Below, piece by piece: positions 33,386-44,472 of a stretch of DNA of 64,000 nt. Positions within the stretch are counted from its first letter, which is position 1. Every line of letters starts with the position of its first letter. Source of the DNA: Kalaharituber pfeilii (Eukaryota; Ascomycota; Pezizomycetes; Pezizales; Pezizaceae); contig WHUZ01000015.1 of assembly GCA_015179045.1 (NCBI GenBank), positions 558,001-622,000 on the forward strand. The letters are read 5' to 3'. The notes under the pieces are model-generated. The model saw only the letters and a list, made by a program, of their open reading frames with translations. It had not been told where the DNA came from and did no database searches. Both the position numbers and the translations under genes were made by a program.

Positions 33386-34092
33386 TGGGTTGCCAACGGA
33401 GGAGGGTCGAAAAAAGTACCATTGGAAATGGTTGATGTGAGATGACGTGGGTCATTTTGTTAGAATCTGTTATGATAAGTTTCGTTTGTCAGTGATATTA
33501 TGTTTGGTAGTGCGAATTGAGCGATGGAGGTATTGTGAAGAAGTAATAATCAAATGAATTAGTTTGACCCCTAGCGGATATTTCGTCACAGAATAGGGAT
33601 ATAGAGGATAAAATGGAACAGTCCTTGTTTTTGCAGGTATCATACTATTAAGGGGGGTGACGATAAGGTTCGATCCTTGAAATTAAAGAGCAATGTTTAT
33701 GAAACAGGTGCTATGCAAGAGCGATAAAGTAAATGGTTTATGCAGCAGAAAACAAGACTATCTACAAATTTTGTAGTCGCCAGCCCCACTTCCTCTTTGC
33801 TTTTTTTTTTCGTTTCCTTTTTTTCCTTCTCCCTGGGTGACAATTATCTGTATAATTGTGATTGAGGGTAACATGACAACAATATCAAGTAGAACATCCA
33901 TTGAACGTGAAATGAAAATGGAGAAATTTGCAGAAATCAAAGCAGCATTCATAAAAGTAATGACTCATTAGACCCGTCTGAAGTAAAGATGTGAAAAATA
34001 AAATAGCAAATTCTCGGAAAACCCAAGGAAATTTGATGGAGGTCCTGTATGCTTGTCTATTCAACGGCATAGGAACCTCTAAAAACTATTGT
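33386..34092. other. Spacer downstream of the CFEM gene
   Basis: Contains the presumed 3' end of the CFEM gene, which is transcribed leftwards. T-rich tracts occur near 33800. No coding sequence is supported. Confidence 0.45.
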
Positions 34093-35187
34093 TCACAGCA
34101 TCGCCCCAAACAAGGTAAAGAGGGAGCAAACAATAAATGCTCCGATACTGGAAAGGATATACCTCGCTTTGACAGCTTCCTTCACAGCAATGGCGGCGGA
34201 AGTATCATTTGGGGGCTTGTAAAATGTGTGAAGATCAGTAGAACGAGGAGCCCGTGTCTCTTCAGTGACAATTGTGTAGGAGAAGGACGAGATGTAGGTT
34301 GTTGTCAGAGGATGGGTGTGGGTGACTGTTGTAACAATCAGGCACTTAGACACGTTCGTTGATGCAGGTGTAGGAGAGCTGGAAAGTATGCTCTCGTTCA
34401 ATGAAACAATTGAAGGCAAAATGTTATCAGTGGAGAAACTCGTTGATGGGATCTCTTCGCTCGAAATACTGAACGATCTGGATGTATCTGTCATTGAGTT
34501 GTTGTAAACAAAGGATATTGATGGATATTCAACTTTTTCATGGATTTCCGCAGAGGTTGTAATGGAATTCGGAGGACGGGTGGTGATAAAGTTCGTAACC
34601 GTAATATACACAACCTCTGTGGAAGTAACAGTAAGTTCATGATGTCTCTTGTCATGACCATTGGCGTGCTGAATCTCAGAGATGATTGGCATTGACGCAG
34701 TGCTGTTAAGAAGAGGAGTTTCTGTTGGCTGGCAGGGACCGAGTGTTGTGATTTCTTCTAGATAAACATTGGTTGCAGTGAAGATCCAAGTGTATGCTGT
34801 TGGCTTCACTGGCATTTTAAAGGATGTCTTCGGGCGACTGACGTTCCTGGGGACACCGAATTTTATAGTAGGGTCTCCTGGGACGGTAACACCCACTTCA
34901 GAACAATCTTCTTTGAGGAACCTAAATGATTGTTCCTCATCCTGGATGGAAGTGCAGTATCCACTGTTCACAATACAATCCACAAAGTTTGACATGAACA
35001 CATCATCATTGCATAAACAACTTGCAATGTTCGGAGCAAGCCTTGGTTCACTCGTGGTGCAGTTTGAAACTCCAGTGGACAGGCTGTAGCAGAGATCGCC
35101 GCATGGAGGTAGAGTAGGATAATTACTAGCAGACACGGCGGCTGCTAAGATACCGACGATACCGGTGATGATGGTGCCGGCCTGCAT
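34093..35187 (-). CDS. CFEM-domain GPI-anchored cell-surface protein
   Basis: A single exon of 364 aa; the ATG at 35187 is chosen because it opens a classical signal peptide (ITGIVGILAAAVSAS). A CFEM domain follows with all eight cysteines (residues 29, 33, 43, 57, 59, 71, 78, 95), including PPCGDLC and the SCLCNDD motif whose Asp61 matches the axial haem-iron ligand position in CFEM haemophores. The rest is Ser/Thr-rich with many N-glycosylation sequons (NCT, NVS, NST, NNS, NES, NDT). It ends in a hydrophobic tail (ILSSIGAFIVCSLFTLFGAM), consistent with GPI attachment. CFEM proteins act in haem-iron capture, wall structure or host interaction; which applies here cannot be told from sequence. 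Confidence 0.9.
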   Translation of the reverse strand: MQAGTIITGIVGILAAAVSASNYPTLPPCGDLCYSLSTGVSNCTTSEPRLAPNIASCLCNDDVFMSNFVDCIVNSGYCTSIQDEEQSFRFLKEDCSEVGVTVPGDPTIKFGVPRNVSRPKTSFKMPVKPTAYTWIFTATNVYLEEITTLGPCQPTETPLLNSTASMPIISEIQHANGHDKRHHELTVTSTEVVYITVTNFITTRPPNSITTSAEIHEKVEYPSISFVYNNSMTDTSRSFSISSEEIPSTSFSTDNILPSIVSLNESILSSSPTPASTNVSKCLIVTTVTHTHPLTTTYISSFSYTIVTEETRAPRSTDLHTFYKPPNDTSAAIAVKEAVKARYILSSIGAFIVCSLFTLFGAML

Positions 35188-36500
35188 TGTGAGAGGGGTC
35201 AAGGTCAATTTCTGATGAAGGTGTGAAGATTGCTCAGTGATAATCTCAGATTCTTATCGAGTCGAGTGGGCGGAAGATGCAAACAGTAGTGGTGGGGAAG
35301 ATATTTTGGCAAGCCGTGTTAATTTGTGCTGTACTGTAGATTGTCGTCCCTGGAGGGAGAAGGAGAAAGAACAGAAAAAGGAGGGGCGGTACGGTAGTAA
35401 GGGAAATATATAGCACCCTAGGAGGGACTGCTGCCTTGGAACCAGGAAGGGAACTAGTGATTATGTGCACCGGGAGTTTGGGACGCAATTTCACAAGGGC
35501 GGCAAGCCATATGAACTGAAATAAACTTAGAAAGCAGGGAATGAACAGAGAAGACTGCTTTCGTGCCTATCCTCTAGAGAGGCCGAACATACATAAAGAA
35601 GGCAAAAGCGGCATAAGATTTATCGATAAATAAATCTGCCTCAACCAGAAATGAAAAGGTGCCAGCCGTACAGGAAGATTTCCGTCGCGGCTATACAGCC
35701 AAAGAACTGCTCACTTGGGTTTAAGACGGCTAACTCGACAGCTTATGGATAGCTTCTGAAATTAGCTACAACCGCACTCAAGTGATCAGACACAAGGAAG
35801 GATATATCATTTCAACGGATATCGTTGGATAATAGCAAAGGAGGCGAGAATCTTAAGGCGGAGATTTTGTGGCTTGGAAGCTTGCCTGTTAATGTATCGG
35901 ATCTGCAATCCCTGTCCAGAGATTATGATCAAAACTGTGTCCAAGATGGCTGAATGAGAAGGCAATGCTTCGAGATAGGGTGCGCAAGCGTCAGGGTAAC
36001 AGCAGCATGGAGCGCAGTAACCGGTTGGAGCGAAACATCCTGTCCAGATAGCATCGTAACCCATCCAAAGAAGATCACAAGAGCATTTGAAATTGACTGG
36101 CTTCATTTGCAACGAAACACGAGGCACTTGCAAGCTGCTCTCTTATGCAGCAGCCAAAATGATATCTGAGCACAACGACAAGAGGAAGGGGAGCCCCTAT
36201 ATCTGGTCTTGGATGCTCGAGCGATGCGATATATCAGAGTATTTCCACTGAGGATTTTCCTGAAGGCCAAGTTGCAGAACGCAACTGGAGGCAGTTATGA
36301 AGAAAATTGTTGATAGTAACTTGAAGTTCCACTTGGAAGTCCCGTAACTATTACTTACATAGCAAGATTCTGCGATCTTCAAGCACAATCCAATGTTTTC
36401 AACTTCTGATTCTGAGGACTGCTAGCAATCAAAAGCTCACGCAGCCTTCATCCACAGGATCTCTGCATTGAAGTTAACTGACGACACGATCCCAATATGC
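35188..36500. other. Upstream region of the CFEM gene with a cysteine-rich minus-strand frame
   Basis: A minus-strand frame at 35807-36133 encodes FKCSCDLLWMGYDAIWTGC and CAPCCCYPDACAPY, unusually dense in cysteine. Its start (CTG/ATG options), signal peptide and exon context are unclear and no family is recognised. It could be an exon of a small secreted protein or chance. The rest shows nothing. Confidence 0.3.
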
Positions 36501-36529
36501 TTTGAACTATTCTTCTAACCAGACAGCTG

Positions 36530-36997
36530 ACTACCTCTGAGCTTCACTCAAACATCTCGACTTCATTCTTGAAATTTGTCTGCCCGGCTTCAAATTGGGC
36601 CACACTGAACGTTCCATTGCCTTGGGTATCATGCTGAGATGTAATCCTTGCTATTTCACGCGTACATCATAGCAAGTCAATCTACCGTTTGGCCAAGTGA
36701 ATGTCCCAGTTCCAGCAAAGAGCTGTTAAGGATAGGATGCATTCCATCTGCTGTCGTGTGGTCTTGCAATCGGATTCTCAACGAACATAAACCTTACCAT
36801 TAAGGGTAGGCTTGTAATGGCGGAGAAGGGAGGTGAAATAGAATATATACTAAATTGACCTTTTGTGGATGGGAAAATCGGGAACTGGGTATCAACTCTC
36901 GCCCTTGAGCCTTCTTCTCTTTATTGTGACAAATAAAACCTGGTATAATGAGAGAATAACTAACGACAATGCTGAGCAAATTAGCTAGGGAGAACAT
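36530..36997 (-). pseudogene. Possible small secreted protein, probably degraded
   Basis: The ATG at 36997 opens MFSLANLLSIVVSYSLIIPG, a signal-peptide-like start, and the frame runs to FSHPQK before a GTCAAT donor-like site. Further along the minus strand are FAGTGTFTWPNG and HDTQGNGTFSVAQFEAGQ, ending NEVEMFE then TGA near 36547. These segments look like one protein but lie in different frames separated by stops, and would need a 35-nt intron or frameshifts to join. I recognise no family. The pattern fits a decayed or mis-spliced effector-like gene. Confidence 0.35.
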
Positions 36998-39290
36998 GGT
37001 CTGGTGAAGCCCTGTTTGATTTTACGGTGTTGGAGGGCTGAAAATTTGTCAATTGATGGACCCGGTGGATAAATGACGACTCTAGGATGACGATGAAATG
37101 GGAAGGTTCGACCGCTGGGTGACAATGCTCGTATGTACTATAGATAACTTTCTCATAAAATCCAGTGATGTCAGTAGCGAATGGTTTTCTACTTTATCTG
37201 TCAAGCTGGGGGCTCAATTCTGCGATATTCCTGTTCTCGTGCCCAGGAAATTATTAGCCGTATGAGGTCACGATATTCCAGTGTTGACAAGTAAATCCGA
37301 AGAGACGTTCATAGGGTCGGTCTACATAGTCTAGTGCCATCGAAGTCGGTCTCATAAGTTTGTTCATTCTTATGTAAGACATGCCAAGACAAGTTCCACC
37401 TGCTGCATTACTCTGCTTACACGGTCACATTCGAGGTGGTACCACATAGCCAGGTGCTCGACAGATAATCATCATCAATTGAGTTTAATAGAGGGCTAGC
37501 TGTATTGATACGCGTGGTCTATTTAAACTGGAGGATTTGAACAGATAAGAACTTCATTCCTCCCAAGAGAACACAAGGAAGCCTCAAGAATCATGTAACC
37601 AATCAACTTTCTGTACGTAGTAAAGGCAGGCCTCATCAACATCCGAGCCCCCACAGGCCTGAGGCAGCCTCATCTACGGTTGGGAATTTACACAAAAATC
37701 CTTGCGATCTTTCGGTGTACTTTTTCTCATCATTCACATCTACCCTTGCAGAGACCCTTCAGGATGCAAAGACGATCTGTACAAAAGAGACTCCATTCGC
37801 AACGGAGATCTTGCGAGCATATGTTCTTCGAAGGAGTCCTAGTAGGGCTTTACAGGAGAGTTTTATGGAGTCCTGTATAGAACTTAAGGATGTGTTTGAG
37901 GTTAGTGAAGATTCAAATAAGAAGGTTGAAGTGGTTTAAATAGGAGGAGGAGCAGGAGCTAAGATTGTGGGAATTGCTACTACAGTAAAAGAGTTAGCGG
38001 AGCAAAGGAAATTTCAGGACCATGATGAGCCAAATCAAGACATAACCCATAAGGCGCATCAGCATCGGAGTGCGAGAGTGAGGCAGCCAGAAAGAAATGC
38101 TTTGAACCGAGAAGCGAGACCTACGATATCGAGAGTGCAGTTGATACCCCTTTGTCAGCAATTACCTCAGTATTGATTGCATCTACTATTCAGACCTGCT
38201 TTATTTTCGGCATCTTTCATTTCCGGCATCTTTCTGCCAGGCTGACATTCTCTCCCAGTGCGGTTTCACTGATCAAAAAGCATCTCTAATAACATTGCTG
38301 TTTATTACTGATGAGCTATTTACTCAATCTACACCTTTATGCTATGTCATATCTGTCATTCCTCAGGGGCAGAATCTCCAGCAGAACTCTACTATTAGTG
38401 GTAGAAAGTGCAGGAAGTTATTTCAGGGTCAAAGCAGGACAAAAGATTATCCGATGCCATGGCTATTGGATTTAGTTCTACTTGGTAACCCAGATGACAG
38501 CAATGTGGAGGAAATCACTACCCAAGGAGAAATTGAAATACATAATAGAGTTAGCGAACAGGAGATACAGTATCTTGCGAGAGTTTATTAGCGAGTGTAG
38601 GGATGCAAGATGTGGGGGATCTGTCGCCGCTGCCCGCAGTGCGTTGCAGGGGATGCGATGGCTGTTGGTTGGAGAGGGAGCACGCGGTGTAAATTGCGCA
38701 GCGCATGGAGCAGCCCGCCCCAGGATCATGATGGGCCGGTAGACGAACGCCAGCATTTCCATCTCATACAGACTAGCGCCCACACACCCCATTTTCATAC
38801 TACGGAACTCCGGATTTCCGATATGTAATTTCTTAACAATGGAAATGGCTTGTTGCGAATCCTGTCTCAATCGTTGCAAGACAAGCAAGGAACTGAGCGG
38901 TGGCCTCAGTCTCGAACCAAGCTCGTGCACTGTAAAGTATAGTTTTCAAGACAGCAGCCACATGGTGGTTAGTCGCAATACCAATGAACGATACTGGTAT
39001 TAGCCATCATCGAAATGGCACCAGTCCACAGTTTGTGCACAGCTTGCGGAGAATGCGAGCCATCCTCAGTCAGACAATGTCAGTGTGTCCTTCCTCGCAC
39101 TTATGTATAGAGTGGCAGAATGGCATCTTCGATGGGTATCATCTTCGGGCAACCATGACACTCAGTCTCTGGCAGAACCAACCCCACCACAGCTCAATTG
39201 AGAAGACGTTTCGAAGATTTCTGTGCCAAGGAAGCATTTTGTCTGCCTCTGCACGGCACAGGCCCCGAGATAATGGACATATCCAAAGGT
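36998..39290. other. Intergenic stretch with fragmentary frames
   Basis: Plus-strand frames at about 37740-37939 (AETLQDAKTICTKETPFA), 37967-38176 and 38295-38591 look somewhat protein-like and may be exons or relics of one degraded gene. No domain is recognisable and the frames do not join by obvious introns. Confidence 0.3.
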
Positions 39291-39299
39291 AGTAACATA

Positions 39300-39425
39300 A
39301 GTGAAGAAGGGCTGCCTTGGGCGGCCTACGCTATATGATTCCCTTTTTCTAGGCAGATACTGTATGGTCGGAGGGTTGGTGCAACCAGACTAGCCTTGGC
39401 AGCCTATATGATTTCCTCCTCCCAG
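39300..39425. repeat. Two-copy degenerate direct repeat
   Basis: A unit reading CCTTGGGCGGCCTACGCTAT followed by ATGATTCCC (about 39318-39346) recurs as CCTTGGCAGCC-TATATGATTTCC (about 39395-39418). The function is unknown. Confidence 0.45.
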
Positions 39426-40252
39426 GCTCTTTATAAAGCCATGATATCAGGCTTTTTACACAGGTCCATAAAATTTCCGGCTTGCCTTATGGCTGTGTAA
39501 TAGAATATGATGTGTATATAGATGTTATAAAAAAGCACCCCACAGTTTTACGTCAAAAGTAATAGGAATTATCTACCTTGTACAGCTTAAGGCACTTCAG
39601 AGACCCCCGAGTGATACATTTGCGCGCGAGCGACAAGGAGGCTTTGGCCACGTCACGTGCCGAAGTTCCAAAATGGCCCTTGCAACCCAACCTTCCCTCA
39701 GCCGCTTAATTCTCCGCACACTAAAGTTTTCTATAGACCGTTCACAAGCCTTACCCTTGCGTGCTCTCTACAAACGAAACGAAAAGGGAGAAAGAAATCT
39801 AAAAAGTTATATTCTGGACGTCCAAGCGAACCGATATTACCCTTTCTTTATATTAGTAGCTTCAATTAGCCCCTTTCTCCCTGTCCCCCCCCCCAGAAGA
39901 CTGTTCTTCCTGTGCTTCCAGCTTTTTGGAGCGGATCAGCTGCTACTTACTGGCAATTGGTATTATCCAGCATCCATTTACACTGTTGATGCCGGCAAGC
40001 AATCTTCCTGCCGACATCCCCAGAAGCGAGTGATAAAAAAAAACAAATTTTTTTCTTTTTTTTTCTGCGCAGTTAATACACTCACGTCGCTCCTTTTCTT
40101 GGTGTGAAACAGCCCTCACTTGCATTTTGAAGCTGCTGGCACTGCCTTACCTCAGATCAGCTTCGTAATCCAATCAATCGGAATCCTAGTCAAAGCCAGC
40201 AAACCTTATACTCTCTCCACATTATCGATATTTGTCAGGACAAGTGGTCACG
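39426..40252 (+). promoter_or_regulatory. Presumed promoter and 5' leader of CNOT11
   Basis: Pyrimidine-rich sequence precedes the ATG at 40253. A 144-codon frame opens with an ATG at 39673 inside it, encoding Leu/Phe-rich sequence without domain. If the transcript starts upstream of 39673 this would be an upstream ORF, otherwise a chance frame. Confidence 0.35.
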
Positions 40253-42197
40253 ATGAGTGATCCAATGGAACTTCGTACGGCTCTTCCACTTCAGCTTGTT
40301 CAGAGCCTAACAGATCCGGCTACGCCGATTAAAAGTACTGCTACAGCGTTCCTATCGCTGAAAGCTGTAGCGGGAAACGAGTTTCCTCGAGCATGTCAGC
40401 TCAAGAATACATTGGATCAAGTTAATGTTCAACAACAAAAACAGCAGCAGCAACTTGCAGCCCGGAGTCAGCATCTTGGTGTGATTGGAAGTGGCAAGCC
40501 TACTGATGGTGCTGCTACTGGAGCCGGTGTTGACCTGATGGAATATAGAGTGGAGTATGCCGAAGGACAATACACCCTGAAAATCAGTGAGGAAGAGTTG
40601 TGTGCGTTATTGTTGAATGCAGAGTTTGTTCTTGTGAAGATGTATTCACACTACGGAATACGGAGAAATCCGTTCCTTATCAGGTGGATCGAGCTATATC
40701 AGCAACTTCTGAATGAATATATTGACAGTGACTACGGAGATGAGGATAGACCACGCCAACATAGGGATAGTAGTAGTGGGAAAAGCGACAGTGAAGTTAA
40801 GTTGGTTAAAGTGCGAGCAGCTTTTATAGGTGCTGTCTTGAATGAAATTGAAGAGGTGGGTCTTATCCAACGCTAATGAGATAGCTTATTGTTCTTGACA
40901 AGCTTTCCTTACTTGAACTGCAGTACTGACATAGCTATAGATCGGCAATTATTCACCTAGGGATTATTCTGTGGATTCTACATATTACGCCGTTGATTTT
41001 TCGAAGTTTGATGATGCCTTAGTTGAGCAATGCGTCTATGAATCTAAAGACGAAATACCCTGGAATCAAGATGGAGCCAATCACGTGCCCACTGCAACTC
41101 CACATAGTCAAGAGAGGGCCCCACAGATGCACAATGGGATTTGGGCTCCAGAACCCCAAAAGATGGAGCTACACTTGCCTCAAAAACATCATGTTACACC
41201 GAGAGATGTTTGGCAGATTTCACACACACCAACACCCCCTCCAGGGCTGTCCACAAGGTTTTTTTCACAACAGGTTCACAATCAACAGCAGCAGCAGCAA
41301 CAGCAGCAACAGCAGCAACAACACCAAACTCCACAGCCTCAAAGCTCGTCCCAGCAAGTTGCAAATTACAATAGCCTTACGCTCCAACAGCAAGAACAAC
41401 GGACTGAATCCGCAATTATCAACAAATTAATCAACACTCTCATGCAAGCCCAAATGGATGAATTACCAGACTCTAGCACGTCAAGGTTGATCAAGCATTT
41501 TACAGAATTCCCTCAGCATTTGCTTGCAGTCCTTGATCCTTCTGAACCGAATCTATCTGCTTTGGTTCAAGTCAATCCGAAGCTCACACGAGCATTGGTT
41601 CAAATCTATCTTCTTAGTACGGGTAGAGATTCAGTTGAAAGGAAGGAACTTTTGCACACAATGCAAAGGTTGCCAGTGAATTTGAATGTTCTGGAGTTGC
41701 TGAATCATCTTGTGATCCTTGCAACAGCCACCGCACAAGGCGGGGGTGCTGGTATGACTGGCTTAAGTGGGAATCAGCCAATTTTAACTAAGCAAGAGAT
41801 TGATATCTTATTACACGGTTACTTAGCCAACGCAATGCTCAAAGCAGAAGCTCTTGTTGCATCAAGTGGGAATGTCACACCTGGGTTGAACGGCATCGGC
41901 GAAGCGGGATATTTCAGCAGTGGGACCAACGGAAGTCACAACGGCATGGCAACCCCAGTAAGCAGAGGCGGAATGACACCAGGTCACGGTGGTATGACAA
42001 GCCTCCAAGCTAGGTCAATGCAGGTCCGCATAGTGCAGCTATTATGCCTGTTCGTGGGGGCACTGATGAAAGCAGGGATAATGAGGGTGGAGGAATACTT
42101 TTACGAGGTGCAGGAGCTGGGAGTGCGGTACATATTTGTGAAAGAGGCAAGAGAATTATGGCAACGGGTCAATGCTGGAAAAGCAATGTCCGGTTAA
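40253..42197 (+). CDS. CNOT11: CCR4-NOT complex subunit 11 (CNOT11/C2orf29 family)
   Basis: Two exons, 40253-40855 and 40941-42197, with an 85-nt GTGGGT...TATAG intron, give 619 aa. The ATG at 40253 (MSDPMELRTALPL) is the first in-frame methionine. The first exon contains the conserved NAEFVLVKMYSHYGIRRNPF region. The C-terminal part (about residues 440-615) has LPVNLNVLELLNHLV, a central helix-rich stretch, and VRIVQLLCLFVGALMKAGI followed by EEYFYEVQELGVRYIFVKEA, matching the DUF2363 domain that binds CNOT10 and docks on the NOT1 N-terminus. It would act in mRNA deadenylation and decay in the cytoplasm. A polyglutamine run of at least 13 (about residue 316) sits in a disordered linker. S. 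cerevisiae lacks this subunit. Confidence 0.9.
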
Positions 42198-43947
42198 TCA
42201 CGACTTTGAGAGTAAGGCTGGAGCAGAACCACAATGCAGGGACATCCTACATGCAGCGAGACGAAGCATGGCATCAAAGCTCATCGTATCTTCAGTCCAT
42301 TGGTGCATTGCGGGAGGAACGCTCTTTCCCAGCCGAGAGGAGAAGAGAGAGTAATGTTATCATCTTTCCTATCTTGATTATCCTGGCATATATTTCCTTT
42401 CTTTTTCCAATTTGGTTTTATTTGGTGTTAACGCCGGTTTTCAGTTAATCCTTTTTTATTCCTTGTTATCCTTCCTTGGGTTGTAGACGATACGATGCAT
42501 GTTTTCTTTTTGCGGGTGACATGGGAAGAAATCTCTGCCATCTTAATGATTTGCTTTTATGCCTAGGCCCCACTGATGAGTTTTTTTACGCAATGATGGG
42601 GCTGTTTTTGCAAGAATCCTGTTTATTTTTGTTTCAAATAAGACGATACGGCTGGTGCTGGGTTTTTCTGGGAAAAAAAGAGGCAAATGTCAAAGGTTAA
42701 GGCGTTCTTTGTTTCACCGTGTTCTTTTTTTTGGTCATCAAACATTGTATTCTTTTTCTTTTTCCCGCATGCGGTCTTAGTGACACCTGGGGGACGAATG
42801 ACCAGGGACCTGTACGACATCGCAAAAGCAAAATATACAGTGATGCAAGGGTCTGTGTGGCGGTGGGCGGGGAGGAGGGCAATCAGCCATGTGTAAATTG
42901 CTATTTTGGAGTATAAGGGAGATTCAAAGAGAGCGAGGGCTGCTGATATCGGTCGTATTTACAATTTTATTCTCATTGCTTGCATTTTCTTTTACCCTTG
43001 TTTCAACATCATGCTATGTTAGGGATTCAAGCAGAGGAATATGAGCATTAATTGCAATATTGTGTGTATATTAGATCAGTTCTGGTTGGACGGTGAGCAA
43101 ATTGCGGACAACCCCACATCGCTGTCGCCAAGCCTCAGCCAATCCTTTCTGTTTTGGGTAAGTAGTAACGTCGGCCATAGGACGCAAATAACTAACCATA
43201 GGGGATCGTGGGCGTTAGAGGATATTTTCCTAAAGTTGTATTTGCTTCGCGCAATAAAATATAGTCTAGTCGATACAATGAAGAGGCGCGCTTCCCCTGT
43301 GCTTGTCACTTAATCAAGATTGCTCCCAATGCCCTGCATCTCCACAGCTTCCAGACAATACATGTACAGCGTCAAAGACTGCCCGCTTCAGCTACTATCA
43401 TATCATAATTGTGCATGCTCTCTGGCGAGCTCAAACTTTACTTAAATCCGCTCTTGACGACCATATCACTTGTGCATCTCTTGTGCATCCCTTGATGTGG
43501 CAATAATTATTACATAAATGTGAATATATATATGATAACATATTGAAAAAAAAAAAAAAAAAAAAACGCTTATTTTACTCTTAACATCTATTTTCAATAA
43601 TACACTTTTATTATTACTTGCATAATAAGCTTTTAGAGTTACTCTTACCAGACCAGCTCTTAATCTTTCTTATCTAAGATGTCTGAAAATACTTCTAATA
43701 CTATTTTACTTGATACTTTTAATATTATTGCTACTGTAGCCATTTAATATGCTTTTATTATACTCATGTTCTTGCTAGCTACAAGTTTATTATTCAATGA
43801 ATATTCTTTAAATGTTATTCTAAATTCAAATAACAGAGTAGCTGCAGAGAGGCTGCTTGAGGGATGGTAGAATAGGTAAGGCAGAAAACTAAAAAGTAAT
43901 ACTATCTATATTGATGTAGTGGAAAAAGGTAAAGTATTTAGAACTCC
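42198..43947. other. Downstream of CNOT11: no gene
   Basis: Probable CNOT11 3' end, T-rich sequence and a run of about 22 A near 43547, then strongly AT-rich DNA (43560-43870) up to the LTR target site. The A-run could be a retroposed tail, but nothing preceding it is recognisable as a LINE. Confidence 0.45.
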
Positions 43948-43952
43948 AGTTC

Positions 43953-44467
43953 TGTAACGTCGGTAGCTGGGCTTGGGCGGAGGTCTTGCCAAGGGGTATG
44001 GTCAGCTTGGGTATCGGCGGCGGTTCGACGGCTATGGGTCGAGGACTACGGCGGCGGCGGCTCGGCGGCTAGGGGCCACGGACTATAGCAAGGGCAGCGG
44101 CGGAGGAGTAGGAGAAACCAGACGGGTCTATTGATCAACAAGACAACGGACAAGGAGAAGAAGAGCTATCTACAGAGGCGGGCTTGGGGCCCTTATATGC
44201 TGTGGAATTGACATAGAAAGGGAATACAGGACTATAACGATATGAGAAAGAGAATCCGGAATGCAAGAGCGGCAATAGTGATGCTAATATTGGAAGGCAT
44301 ATCAATGAGCTGTCAGAGGGCTAATCAACCGGACCGGGACGGCTTGTCAAGCCTTTCCGAGTCGGCTATTAGTAAGGTCTCACCTTCCGGCTTGGCACGT
44401 CGGCTCGGCTTGACTTGTCGGCTGCGGAAAAGGATGATATCGATGCGTGCGTAGGTGGGCTGTGACA
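43953..44467 (+). mobile_element. Solo LTR with perfect 5-bp target duplication (515 bp)
   Basis: Begins TGTAACGTCGG and ends GGCTGTGACA, with TG...CA ends and near-inverted TGTAAC/GTGACA termini. AGTTC lies directly outside both ends (43948-43952 and 44468-44472), the 5-bp duplication made by retroviral-type integrases. A TTATATG TATA-like motif near 44193 fits an LTR promoter. No internal retrotransposon sequence remains, so the element was probably lost by LTR-LTR recombination. GC content is clearly higher than in the AT-rich flanks. Orientation is inferred from the TATA position. Confidence 0.85.
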
Positions 44468-44472
44468 AGTTC

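Noticed and set aside
33660..33690. GGTTCGATCC, reminiscent of a tRNA B-box
   Set aside because: The stem on either side does not pair as a T-arm, and no acceptor stem, A-box or anticodon arm can be folded around it.
39673..40107. 144-codon plus-strand frame upstream of CNOT11
   Set aside because: It encodes Leu/Phe-rich sequence from pyrimidine-rich leader DNA and ends in poly-Lys/Phe low complexity; no domain.
41284..41325. CAG/CAA repeat considered as a possible array-type repeat
   Set aside because: It is a polyglutamine codon run inside CNOT11, not a spaced repeat array.
43540..43570. Run of about 22 A as the tail of a LINE or processed transcript
   Set aside because: Nothing upstream resembles reverse transcriptase or a spliced cDNA copy, and no target duplication brackets it.
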